Positions 24,241-32,315 of a DNA stretch of 37,035 nt are shown in pieces (the first letter of the stretch is position 1; every line of letters starts with the position of its first letter). Origin of the DNA: Acidobacteria bacterium RIFCSPLOWO2_12_FULL_66_21. GTDB taxonomy: Bacteria > Acidobacteriota > Vicinamibacteria > Vicinamibacterales > 2-12-FULL-66-21. The DNA is taken from assembly GCA_001767455.1 (NCBI GenBank), contig MELC01000084.1, positions 18,287 to 55,321 of the forward strand, written 5' to 3'. A program made the position numbers and the translations under genes. The notes beneath the pieces are model-generated. The model had not been told where the DNA came from, searched no databases, and was given only the letters and a program-made list of their open reading frames with translations.

Positions 24241-25775
24241 TCGGCACTCCCGACGCGTACCCGTTTCCAACGCTCCCGACGGCGCTGCGCTTTGCCGTGG
24301 CCCTCGCGGCCACCACGGTCGTGTTCGTTCTGGATCGACTCGCCGGGCCTCTCATCGACGACGGCAGCTCCTTCCTCCTGCTTGGGTGCGCGGTAATGGC
24401 GAGCGCCTGGTTTGCCGGCACCGGGCCCGCGCTCGCGGCCACCGTCCTCGGCGCGATCCTCGGTGCGCCGGAACCCGCCCCCGGCGGCGGCGCCGCGGCC
24501 CCAATGCACCTGGCGCTCTTCGTACTTCAAGGGTTGCTCCTCACGGGCGTCGTATCCGAATTGAGAGCGGCCCGCCGGCTTGCGGAACAGCAGGCCCGCG
24601 AGGCGCAGGCGGCGCGGCGCGAAGGTGAGATGGCGAACCGCACGAAGGACGAATTCCTCGCCACGGTGTCCCACGAGCTGCGGACCCCGCTCAACGCGGT
24701 GCTCGGCTGGGTCCACCTGCTGCGGACGGGGAAGCTGGATCCGGCGACGACGAACCGCGCGCTCGAGTCGATCGATCGCAACGTGCGGCTGCAGGCGCAG
24801 GTGACAACGGACCTGCTCGACGTGTCGAAGGCGCTGACGGGCAAACTGCAGCTCGAGAGCGAGCCCACGCTGCTGTCGGCCGCCGCGGAACAGGCCACGC
24901 TTGCGCTCGGTCCCGCGGCGCGGGCCAAGGGCGTCGAGATCCGCAGCGTGGGTCCCGACACGCCGGTGATCGTGCTGGGCGACGAAACGCGCCTCAGGCA
25001 GATTGCCTCGCATCTCATCGCCAACGCGATCAAGTTCACGCCGCGCGGCGGGATCATCGACGTGAAGATCGATGCCGCGGGCGACGAGGCGCGCCTGACG
25101 GTGAGCGATAGCGGACCCGGGATCGACCCGACCTTCCTCCCGCGCATCTTCGATCGCTTCACCCAGGCGGACCCGTCACCGACACGCGCGACGGGTGGCC
25201 TGGGCGTCGGCCTGGCGCTCGTGCGCGAGCTGGTCGAACTCCACGGCGGGACCATCGAGGCGGGCAACCGCGACGACGGGACGGGCGCGGTGTTCGCGGC
25301 CTGCTTCCCGCTGCAGTCCGCGCAACTCTCCCCGCACATCGTGGGACGCTCGCCGTTTGCCTCCTCGCCGCCGCTCGACGGCGTGCGCGTCCTCGTTCTC
25401 GATGAGGACGACGAAACGCGAGAGCTGCTGCGGACGGTCCTGCTGCAGCGCGGGGCCACCGTGCGGACGGCGGCGTCGGTCGGGGACGCGCTGGAGTCAC
25501 TCGAAGGCTGGCGGCCGGACGTCCTCGTCAGCGACTCCGCGTCCCCCGACCACGACCGCTATGCGCTCGTCGGCAAAGTCCACTCGCTCGACGCCGAGCG
25601 GGGCGGACGCATACCCGCGCTGGCGCTGACCGCGGCCGCGCGGACCGACGAGCGGCTGGCCCCGTTGATCGCACACGTCCAGGCGGAACTCCTGAAGCCG
25701 ATCGAACCTAGCCTGCTGATCGCGGAAATCGCCCGGTTGAGCGGCCGGGAGCGGAGGCGCGCGCGACGGTCATGA
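24237..25775 (+). CDS. Hybrid sensor histidine kinase with C-terminal receiver
   Basis: 512 residues. Three or four hydrophobic segments (about 17-110) form a DUF4118/KdpD-like membrane part (FAVALAATTVVFVLDRL, then LLLGCAVMASAWFAGTGPALAATVLGAI). A helix leads to HisKA with His 146 (ATVSHELRTPLNAVLGW), then HATPase (HLIANAIKFTPRGG, DSGPGIDP, and GGLGVGLALVRELVELHGG). A receiver follows from about 380 (VRVLVLDEDDETREL), with the acidic pair, Asp 433 (VLVSDSASPDHD) and Lys (LLKPIEP) present; SPD replaces the common MPD. Starts and stops overlap neighbours on both sides (ATGA with clpP, ATGA with treZ), so the three were one operon. Confidence 0.9.
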   Translation: MIGTPDAYPFPTLPTALRFAVALAATTVVFVLDRLAGPLIDDGSSFLLLGCAVMASAWFAGTGPALAATVLGAILGAPEPAPGGGAAAPMHLALFVLQGLLLTGVVSELRAARRLAEQQAREAQAARREGEMANRTKDEFLATVSHELRTPLNAVLGWVHLLRTGKLDPATTNRALESIDRNVRLQAQVTTDLLDVSKALTGKLQLESEPTLLSAAAEQATLALGPAARAKGVEIRSVGPDTPVIVLGDETRLRQIASHLIANAIKFTPRGGIIDVKIDAAGDEARLTVSDSGPGIDPTFLPRIFDRFTQADPSPTRATGGLGVGLALVRELVELHGGTIEAGNRDDGTGAVFAACFPLQSAQLSPHIVGRSPFASSPPLDGVRVLVLDEDDETRELLRTVLLQRGATVRTAASVGDALESLEGWRPDVLVSDSASPDHDRYALVGKVHSLDAERGGRIPALALTAAARTDERLAPLIAHVQAELLKPIEPSLLIAEIARLSGRERRRARRS

Positions 25776-26330
25776 CGGTTGAAGCGAGCTACCGGCGGCG
25801 TCTCTATGCGGGCGTGGAGCCACAGGCCGGCGGTGTTCTGCACGCACGCGTCTGGGCGCCGCGCTGCCGGTCCCTGGACCTGGTGATGGAAGGACGTCCT
25901 CCGGTTCCGCTGGCGCCGGAACCTGAGGGCTTCTTCAGCGGGACCGCCGACCATGCCGCTCCAGGCGACCGCTACTGGTTTCGCCTCGATGGCGACGCGC
26001 TGCGGCGGGATCCGATGTCGCGGTTTCAGCCCGAGGGGCCGCACGGTCCCTCAGCCGTCGTCGACCCGGGGTCGTTTCATTGAACGGACGCGGACTGGCC
26101 GGGTGTCGGCGCCCAGGGGCAGGTTCTCTACGAAATGCACGTCGGCACGTTCACCTCCGAGGGCACCTGGGCCGCGGCTGCCGCCGAACTGCCGGAGCTG
26201 AAAGCCCTCGGGGTGACCGTCATAGAGATGATGCCGGTCGCCGACTTTCCGGGACGGTTCGGTTGGGGATACGACGGCGTGAACCTCTACGCGCCCAGCC
26301 GCCTCTACGGCGCTCCGGACGAGCTCCGGG
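25772..26330 (+). pseudogene. treZ: Broken malto-oligosyltrehalose trehalohydrolase (treZ) remnant
   Basis: The N-terminal starch-binding-like domain of TreZ reads from ATG 25772 (VWAPRCRSLDLVME, DRYWFRLDGD, RDPMSRFQPEGPHGPS). At 26081-26083 there is an in-frame TGA where TGG (Trp) is expected (SFH-stop-TDADWPG). The same frame continues with the catalytic-domain start ([16 protein letters not shown], then [20 protein letters not shown] and [14 protein letters not shown]). Homology ends at about 26330, where a CCGTG-type repeat begins. A full TreZ is about 600 residues; only about 185 remain, so it cannot release trehalose. It followed the kinase gene with an ATGA overlap. Both a nonsense change and a large 3' truncation are present. 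Confidence 0.85.
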
Positions 26331-26331
26331 C

Positions 26332-26427
26332 GGAAGGACACGGAAGGACACGGAAGAACCATCAAGTCTCCAAGCGTAAATTCCGTGTTTTTCAGTGGTC
26401 GATTCCATCCGTGTCGTTCCGTGTTTC
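26332..26427. repeat. CCGTG-family inverted repeat at the treZ truncation point
   Basis: The left arm (26332-26356) repeats GGAAGGACACGGAAGGACAC. The right arm (26408-26427) is TCCGTGTCGTTCCGTGTTTC, its complement with two or three mismatches. TTCCGTGTTTTTC also occurs at 26381-26393. It starts within a few bases of the last recognisable treZ codon. The following 26428-26494 holds nothing recognised. Confidence 0.8.
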
Positions 26428-26513
26428 AGAGTTGCGCGAAGGTGCTCTGGCGCGGCTTGTCGTCCGGTCCGAGGATCGACTGGTGTTCTCACGGTATCAT
26501 CGACGGCCGGAAA

Positions 26514-27605
26514 ATGAACGAGCCCATGAGCGTCGATCTGCGGGAGTTCGGCTGGGACGCGCAGCGTGAGGAAGAGTTTGTCCCGCACGCCGGCGAGGGC
26601 CTGATACCGGGACGCGTCGTCCTCGAGCATACGCACATTTACCGCGTGATGACCGCCGGCGGGGAGGTTCTCGCGAGCGTGTCGGGCCGCTTCAGGCATC
26701 GCGCGGAGCGGCGGTCGGTATATCCGTCGGTTGGCGACTGGGTTGCGGTCGCCCTTCCGCGACATGAGCGGGACGCGCGGATTCACGCGGTGCTCGCGCG
26801 CAGGAGCGCCTTCTCGCGGCGTACGGCCGGCGATCGGACCGAGGAGCAGGTCGTGGCGGCGAACATCGACACGGTGTTCGTCGTTGCCGGTCTCGACGGC
26901 GAGTTCAATCCGCGCCGCATCGAACGGTACCTGGTGGTGGCGTGGGACAGCGGGGCGGCGCCGGTCGTCCTGTTGAACAAGGCCGACCTGAGCGACGATC
27001 CTGCGGCGCGGGCCGAGGAAGTGCGCGCGGTCGCGCCCGGCGTGGCCGTCCACGCCATATCCACGCGCGAGGCTGGCACGCTCAGCGTTCTCGGCGAGTA
27101 CCTCGGCTCGGGCCGCACGGCTGCGCTCCTTGGATCGTCGGGAGTCGGCAAGTCCACGCTCGCCAACCGGCTGCTCGGCCAGGAACTGCTGCCGACGCGC
27201 GAGGTGCGCGTGGCGGACAGCAAGGGACGTCATGCCAGCGCCGCGCGGCAGCTGGTACAAATACCGGCCGGCGGGGTCCTGATCGACACGCCCGGCATGC
27301 GTGAGATCCAGCTCTGGGACACGGGCGGCGCGATCGCGACGGCCTTCGCGGACATCGACGCGCTCGCCGACGGCTGCCGGTTCCGTGACTGCCGGCACCG
27401 GCAAGAGCCGGGCTGCGCGGTGCGTGCCGCGGTCGACGCGGGGGATCTGCCCGCCGCCCGCCTCGAGAGCTACCGCAAGCTGCAGGATGAGGAGGCGTTC
27501 CAGGCGCGGCGATTGGACGCGCGCGCTGCGCTCGAGGAGAAACGCCGTGTGCGCTCGATTCACAAGGCGCGCAACAAGTACCTGAAGAACCGCGACGACG
27601 CCTGA
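26514..27605 (+). CDS. rsgA: Ribosome small-subunit-dependent GTPase A
   Basis: 363 residues from ATG 26514; ATG 26526 is a close alternative. RsgA is a circularly permuted GTPase that assists 30S ribosome maturation. An N-terminal OB fold (about 35-100) is followed by the permuted motifs: G4 NKAD (155-158), then G1 GSSGVGKST (near 207) and G3 DTPGMRE. The C-terminal zinc-binding region reads [16 protein letters not shown], and a basic C-terminal helix follows. A TATCAT box at 26495-26500 may be its -10. The family, order of motifs and length are all normal. It is placed just after the treZ remnant and repeat, and it precedes the nitrilase-family gene by 32 bp. Confidence 0.95.
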   Translation: MNEPMSVDLREFGWDAQREEEFVPHAGEGLIPGRVVLEHTHIYRVMTAGGEVLASVSGRFRHRAERRSVYPSVGDWVAVALPRHERDARIHAVLARRSAFSRRTAGDRTEEQVVAANIDTVFVVAGLDGEFNPRRIERYLVVAWDSGAAPVVLLNKADLSDDPAARAEEVRAVAPGVAVHAISTREAGTLSVLGEYLGSGRTAALLGSSGVGKSTLANRLLGQELLPTREVRVADSKGRHASAARQLVQIPAGGVLIDTPGMREIQLWDTGGAIATAFADIDALADGCRFRDCRHRQEPGCAVRAAVDAGDLPAARLESYRKLQDEEAFQARRLDARAALEEKRRVRSIHKARNKYLKNRDDA

Positions 27606-27625
27606 CCGGGGCGCCGGCCCTGGAT

Positions 27626-27631
27626 TAGAAT
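27626..27631 (+). promoter_or_regulatory. -10 box of the nitrilase-family gene, leaderless arrangement
   Basis: TAGAAT is followed by six bases (GGCGCG) and ATG 27638. A weak -35 (CTGACC at 27602-27607) lies 18 bp upstream and covers the rsgA stop codon. Confidence 0.5.
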
Positions 27632-27637
27632 GGCGCG

Positions 27638-28471
27638 ATGAAGATCGCGCTCGTTCAACAGCACGCCTCGCCTGACAAGTCCGACAACATTACGCGCGCG
27701 CTTGCGGCAATGGAGCAGGCGGCCCGCGCCGGCGCCTCTCTCGTCGGGTTCGCCGAGCTCGCGTTCGAACGCTTCCATCCGCAGCGCCCCGCGGGCGCCG
27801 ATCCGTGGATGCTCGCCGAGCCGGTGCCGGGCCCGATCACCGACCGGATCTCGCGCAAGGCGCGAGAGCTTGGCGTCGTGGTGGTGTTGAACCTGTACGA
27901 GCGCGACGGCACGCGGGCGTACGACTGTTCTCCGGTCGTCGACGCGGACGGGACGCTCGCCGGGCGGACGCGAATGGTGCACATCACCGACTATCCCTGT
28001 TTTCACGAGCAGGGGTACTACACGCCGGGCGACACCGGTGCGCCGGTGTATCGCACGAAAGCGGGGCCGATCGGCGTGGCCATCTGCTACGACCGTCACT
28101 ATCCCGAGTACATGAGGGCCCTTGCGCTCGGCGGGGCCGATCTCGTCGTCGTACCTCAGGCCGGGGCCGTCGACGAATGGCCCGAAGGGCTCTACGAAGG
28201 GGAAATGCGCGTCGCGGCATTCCAGAACGGGTACTTCGTGGCCTTGTGCAACCGCGTCGGCCGGGAGGACTGCCTGACGTTTGGAGGCGAGTCGTTCGTG
28301 TGCGGTCCGGACGGCGCCATCCTCGTTCGCGGCCCGCGTCTCGAGGACGCGATCGTCTACGCGGACCTCGATCTGCGGCAGGCGGAGCGCTCGCACGCGC
28401 GCCGCCTCTTTCTTCAGCATCGCCGGCCCGAGTTGTACGCCGAGTGGATTGCGCCGGCGGTCCGATCGTGA
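27638..28471 (+). CDS. Nitrilase-superfamily carbon-nitrogen hydrolase with an altered catalytic triad
   Basis: 277 residues. The family hydrolyses non-peptide C-N bonds (N-carbamoyl compounds, amides, nitriles) with a Glu-Lys-Cys triad. Glu 40 (VGFAELAFE) and Cys 150 (AICYDRHYPE) are visible. The position of the catalytic Lys, in the usual RKxH motif, reads TRMVHITD, so Met 113 replaces Lys. The surrounding blocks are well conserved (CFHEQGYYTPGDTGAPVY, VVVPQAGAVDEWPEGLYE), so this is probably a distinct subfamily and not decay. It resembles N-carbamoylputrescine amidase (AguB) overall, but that substrate is not established. The next gene overlaps as GTGA. Confidence 0.88.
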   Translation: MKIALVQQHASPDKSDNITRALAAMEQAARAGASLVGFAELAFERFHPQRPAGADPWMLAEPVPGPITDRISRKARELGVVVVLNLYERDGTRAYDCSPVVDADGTLAGRTRMVHITDYPCFHEQGYYTPGDTGAPVYRTKAGPIGVAICYDRHYPEYMRALALGGADLVVVPQAGAVDEWPEGLYEGEMRVAAFQNGYFVALCNRVGREDCLTFGGESFVCGPDGAILVRGPRLEDAIVYADLDLRQAERSHARRLFLQHRRPELYAEWIAPAVRS

Positions 28472-28899
28472 GCCGGTCGAGCGTGAGCAACCGTCTCGTC
28501 GGGCACTGGACGCTCGTTTCCTATGAGGGAATCTCGGCGGACGGAACGCGCACGCGGCCTTTTGGCGAGGCCGTGGGGCGTCTCAGCTACACCGCGGATG
28601 GGCGGATGGAAGGGCAGGTGATGCGGCCCGGCCGATCGCCCGTTGCGTTGAACGACGGCGAGACCAGGCGCCTTCGCGCCGCCTACACGGGGTACATCGC
28701 GTACTTCGGCACGTATGCCGTCAGCGAGGACGGCGAGACCGTGACGCATCACGTGGACGGCGCGCTGAATCCCGCGTGGGTCGGCGGCCAGCAGGTGCGC
28801 CGCGTGCGATTCGACGGCGACCTGCTCGTGCTGCAGGCGGATGTGATCAAGGGCGAGCAGACGATCCGCCACGAGCTCAAGTGGCGGCGATTGCCGTGA
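28468..28899 (+). CDS. Lipocalin-like domain protein
   Basis: 143 residues from GTG 28468, which overlaps the preceding stop (GTGA). The protein opens LVGHWTLVSYE and continues with short antiparallel strands (VGRLSYTADGRMEGQVM, YIAYFGTYAVSEDGETVTHHVDG, VRRVRFDGDLLVLQA) as in the lipocalin-like family PF13924. Such proteins form a small beta-barrel and probably bind a hydrophobic ligand; some accompany enzymes that handle small molecules. No signal peptide is visible, so it should be cytoplasmic. Coupling with the C-N hydrolase suggests it acts on or carries a related compound, which is inference only. Confidence 0.75.
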   Translation: MSRSSVSNRLVGHWTLVSYEGISADGTRTRPFGEAVGRLSYTADGRMEGQVMRPGRSPVALNDGETRRLRAAYTGYIAYFGTYAVSEDGETVTHHVDGALNPAWVGGQQVRRVRFDGDLLVLQADVIKGEQTIRHELKWRRLP

Positions 28900-29381
28900 G
28901 GCACATGCGTCACCCGGAGACCGCACGGGCGGCCGTCGCCACGCTGTTCGTGCTGGCGGCGGCGTTGCCGGCGGGCAGGTGCACGGCCGTCAACTCCAAG
29001 ACCGATTCCTTTGCGACGCTGGCCGAGGCCCGCCAGGCTGGTGCGATTGCCGGCGGGTGGGTTCCTGACGGCCTGCCGCCGGGAAGCCGCGAGATCCGCG
29101 CCGCGCACGTCCCCGGCACGTCGGCGCGGTGGGGCATCGTGAACTTTCCGCCCGCGGAAGCCGACGCGCTTCGCGCGATCCTGGAGCCCGCGGAGGTCCC
29201 GCTCGACGGCCGCCGCTGCAACATGCCGGCGCGGATCGAGTGGTGGCCCACCGAGATGCGCGGGACGATCAACGGCGAGCGCCTCGCCGCGACAGGGATT
29301 CACGGCTACCGCTCGCGCAAGGGAAGCCTGATCTTCGCGGTGAATTGGAATCAGGGCCGCGCGTACTACTGGTCTGAGTAG
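28896..29381 (+). CDS. Hypothetical exported protein
   Basis: 161 residues from GTG 28896, which overlaps the lipocalin stop as GTGA; an ATG at 28905 would shorten it by three residues. An N-terminal hydrophobic stretch (ATLFVLAAALPAG) is followed by RCTAVN. The Cys lacks a good lipobox (Arg at -1), so a signal peptide or anchor is more likely than a lipoprotein. The rest is Trp-rich (GWVPDGLPPGSREIR, ARIEWWPTEMRG, VNWNQGRAYYW), resembling small acidobacterial secreted proteins of unknown function. No known domain was recognised. It is probably the last gene of the C-N hydrolase operon; a word-repeat spacer and tRNA-Phe follow. Confidence 0.65.
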   Translation: MRHMRHPETARAAVATLFVLAAALPAGRCTAVNSKTDSFATLAEARQAGAIAGGWVPDGLPPGSREIRAAHVPGTSARWGIVNFPPAEADALRAILEPAEVPLDGRRCNMPARIEWWPTEMRGTINGERLAATGIHGYRSRKGSLIFAVNWNQGRAYYWSE

Positions 29382-29394
29382 CAGGCATTGCCGA

Positions 29395-29470
29395 TTGGCG
29401 ATTGCAGACTGCCGATTGACGGATTGCCGATTGTTGATCGGCGATCGACGGATTGCCGATTGTCGATTGG
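29395..29470. repeat. Tandem GATTGCC/GCCGATTG word repeat
   Basis: The spacer before tRNA-Phe is built of GATTGCC and CGATTG words. The 17-mer GACGGATTGCCGATTGT occurs at 29418-29434 and again at 29447-29463. No obvious hairpin. Confidence 0.75.
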
Positions 29471-29479
29471 GGGCGCGAC

Positions 29480-29509
29480 TTGTAGGACGATCCGCCGGGC
29501 TGTTATGAT
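29480..29509 (+). promoter_or_regulatory. Promoter of tRNA-Phe
   Basis: TTGTAG (29480-29485) and TATGAT (29504-29509) are 18 bp apart, a good housekeeping-type promoter ending about 29 bp before the tRNA start at 29539. Confidence 0.6.
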
Positions 29510-29538
29510 GATGGTTCCGCGCGAGCGCTCCACAGCGT

Positions 29539-29611
<73 letters not shown>

Positions 29612-29614
<3 letters not shown>

Positions 29615-29654
29615 ACCTTCGCTCGCCTTGCAGGCGAGCTTCGGTTGGCAAGCC
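29612..29654 (+). repeat. Hairpin repeat at the tRNA-Phe 3' end
   Basis: CCAACCTTCGCTCGCC (29612-29627) and GGCGAGCTTCGGTTGG (29633-29648) form a stem with three internal mismatches and a 5-nt loop; the left arm starts on the encoded CCA. It continues into GGCAAGCC. The element matches the one after tRNA-Val. It could act as a 3' processing or termination signal; no T-tract follows. 29655-29768 holds further GC-rich small hairpins (for example GCGCCG-AAG-CGGCGC) but no gene. Confidence 0.7.
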
Positions 29655-29768
29655 GAGCGAGCGTCCCACAGCAGCGAAGGTTGCGCGCCGAAGCGGCGCA
29701 GCCGCGAAGGCGGGCGGCGCTCGCTTGCGGCCGCAGGCGCTCCGAATCGACCACTCAACTCGCCTCTT

Positions 29769-29828
29769 GTACTTTTTCCGAATCAGCGGTACTTTGCGCT
29801 TGTACTTTCGATCGGGGTCTGGTACTTT
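29769..29828 (+). repeat. Four direct copies of GTACTTT upstream of ftsB
   Basis: GTACTTT at 29769, 29789, 29802 and 29822, with start-to-start spacing of 20, 13 and 20 bp. The last copy contains TACTTT, a TANNNT -10 pattern, 8 nt before the ATG at 29837. Confidence 0.65.
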
Positions 29829-29836
29829 CGCCACCG

Positions 29837-30220
29837 ATGAATGCAAACGCCGCAGTACTCAGCGGAACCGGCTCGTCGACGCGGACGCCCGCAGCCACCG
29901 CTGTCACGTCGACGGGGCTGCCGATCTCCAGGCGCCGCAGCGAGCGCCGCTGGATTCGAAAGGCGCTCGTGTTCGTGACCTGCGCGGTGTTGATCGACGC
30001 CCTTTTCGGCGACCGTGGACTCGTCGAGTCCATCCGGGCACGGCACGCCTACCGGCAGGCGGAAGCGGGCATTGCCCGTTTGAAACAGGAAAACGCCGGA
30101 CTGCGCGAGCAGATCCGGCGCCTTCGTGAAGATCCCGAGGCGATCGAGGCGATCGCCCGCCAGGATCTCGGCCTCATGCGGCCGGGGGAGATCCTGGTCA
30201 TCGTCAAAGACGTGAAATAG
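29837..30220 (+). CDS. ftsB: FtsB/DivIC-family septum formation protein
   Basis: 127 residues from ATG 29837. The frame stays open upstream through the tRNA, which cannot be coding, so this ATG is the first reasonable start. A cytoplasmic N-terminal stretch of about 40 residues (Ser/Thr/Arg-rich) precedes one membrane segment (about 43-60; ALVFVTCAVLIDALFG). Then comes a coiled coil (about 70-108; AEAGIARLKQENAGLREQIRRL) and the conserved C-terminal part EAIARQDLGLMRPGEILVI. This is the FtsB/DivIC layout: it scaffolds FtsL and FtsQ in the divisome and helps activate septal peptidoglycan synthesis. It converges with recA, which ends 43 bp downstream. Confidence 0.88.
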   Translation: MNANAAVLSGTGSSTRTPAATAVTSTGLPISRRRSERRWIRKALVFVTCAVLIDALFGDRGLVESIRARHAYRQAEAGIARLKQENAGLREQIRRLREDPEAIEAIARQDLGLMRPGEILVIVKDVK

Positions 30221-30262
30221 GCGCTGGGCGCTGGACGCTGGACGCTCGGTGCTAGACCAGTG

Positions 30263-30268
<6 letters not shown>
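30221..30268. repeat. GCTGGAC/GCTAGACCA word repeat between ftsB and recA
   Basis: GCGCTGG, GCGCTGGAC, GCTGGAC and GCTCGG words are followed by two copies of GTGCTAGACCA (the second ending at 30270). The recA stop codon (30263-30265) lies in the second copy. It separates the convergent ftsB and recA genes. Confidence 0.6.
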
Positions 30269-31294
<1,026 letters not shown>

Positions 31295-31371
31295 TCGTGC
31301 TCCCGGAAAATCTTCGTTGCTCTTGGTGGATGAAGCGGTTCGCTCCCCCGTCCCATCATCGTCCGACAGAC

Positions 31372-31392
31372 CCGTGACAGGGGAGGTCACGG
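31372..31392 (-). promoter_or_regulatory. Hairpin in the recA leader
   Basis: CCGTGAC (31372-31378), a 7-nt loop and GTCACGG (31386-31392) form a perfect 7-bp stem in the predicted 5' untranslated region, about 80 nt before the recA ATG. It could be an operator palindrome or an RNA stem. Confidence 0.45.
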
Positions 31393-31421
31393 CGCTTCGC
31401 TTCTGCATGCGGAGCGAGAGC

Positions 31422-31451
31422 ATTCTAGGTTCGTGCCTGGGCGAAAGTCAA
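31422..31451 (-). promoter_or_regulatory. Promoter of recA
   Basis: On the minus strand TTGACT (31451-31446) and TAGAAT (31427-31422) are 18 bp apart, one of the best housekeeping-type matches in the window. Confidence 0.6.
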
Positions 31452-31588
31452 GCGAAAATGTGTGCACTCGAAGCCAATAGGTGCCATGGTATCATAAATT
31501 TACGGAGAGCAGCGACTTTCGCCATGCGGCACGCCGGATCGCAGGATTTGCAGCGGCCTGAAGGTGAATGTGGTGAAATATCGCGTCC

Positions 31589-32146
31589 ATGCCATCGCCG
31601 CTCGGTCACGCGCTCGCGGGGATCACGGCCGGCCTCGCCGTCGCGCCGTCGTCGCCCGATCGGGGATCGCGGCTTCGATCGGTGCTGCTCTTCGGCGCCG
31701 CCGGCGCCGCGGCGGACCTCGACCTGATCGCCGGCGCGCACAGCGGGCCCACGCATGGGATCGGCGCGGCAATCGCCGCGGGGCTGCTCGTGTTGGCGCT
31801 GCGAGCGGTGTGGACCCGCGGCAGCGTCGCACCGGAATGGCGCCTCGCGTTTGCGGTGTCGGCCGCCTATGCCTCGCACTCAGTGCTCGATTGGCTCGGC
31901 ACCGACACGTCGCCGCCGATCGGCATCATGGCCCTCTGGCCTTTCACCGATCGCTACTGCGAGTCCTCGCTGCACGTGTTTTCCGCCATCTCGCGCCGTT
32001 ACTGGCTGATGCCGGAGTTCCTCGCCGGCAATCTGGCCGCGGTCGCGCGCGAACTAGTGATCCTGCTTCCGCCGTTTGCGCTCGTCTGGCGGTGGAAGGA
32101 GCGCCGCAGCTCGCAACTCGCCGCTCGCCGCTCGCCCGGCTCGTGA
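31589..32146 (+). CDS. YdjM-like membrane-bound metal-dependent hydrolase
   Basis: 185 residues. Integral membrane protein of the PF04307 (YdjM/metal-dependent hydrolase) type. His/Asp motifs typical of the family are visible: GHALAG near the N-terminus, DLDLIAGAHSGPTHGIG (about 43-60), and SHSVLDWLGTD (about 96-106); hydrophobic segments lie between them (about 60-75, 85-100, 148-165). E. coli YdjM is SOS-induced, and this gene diverges from recA, an interesting coincidence. ATG 31589 gives MPSPLGHALAG; a TATCAT box near 31490 may be its promoter. The last ten residues (QLAARRSPGS) are encoded by a reiterated CTCGCCG word, so the gene end has merged with a word repeat. Confidence 0.8.
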   Translation: MPSPLGHALAGITAGLAVAPSSPDRGSRLRSVLLFGAAGAAADLDLIAGAHSGPTHGIGAAIAAGLLVLALRAVWTRGSVAPEWRLAFAVSAAYASHSVLDWLGTDTSPPIGIMALWPFTDRYCESSLHVFSAISRRYWLMPEFLAGNLAAVARELVILLPPFALVWRWKERRSSQLAARRSPGS

Positions 32147-32178
32147 TCTTCGCGGAGGTTGCATTCTCTCGAACAAGG

Positions 32179-32270
32179 TCCGTGTTCTTCCGTGGTGGAA
32201 CTCTCCGTAATAAGGTTCCGTGTTTTTCCGTGTTCTTCCGTGGTGGAATTTCCTCCGTGTTCTTCCGCGG
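32179..32270. repeat. CCGTG-family repeats before the metallopeptidase gene
   Basis: The 22-bp unit TCCGTGTTCTTCCGTGG plus TGGAA occurs at 32179-32200 and 32227-32248 (exact copies 48 bp apart), and a partial copy ends at 32270 (TCCGTGTTCTTCCGCGG). The same words occur at 26332-26427 and 1931-2150. Here only one orientation is seen, with no left arm. Confidence 0.8.
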
Positions 32271-32315
32271 CGCTGATTTCTGAAACACCAGCTCTGCCAT
32301 ATCGTCTACTGAACC

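Noticed and set aside
26081-26083. TGA in treZ read as Trp or selenocysteine
   Set aside because: TGA is used as a normal stop by many genes here (uvrB, clpP, kinase genes), and the gene is also truncated.
31295-31423. recA N-terminal extension to 31423
   Set aside because: The predicted promoter -10 box is at 31422-31427, so the extension would not be transcribed fully; ATG 31294 has a ribosome binding site and matches the family.
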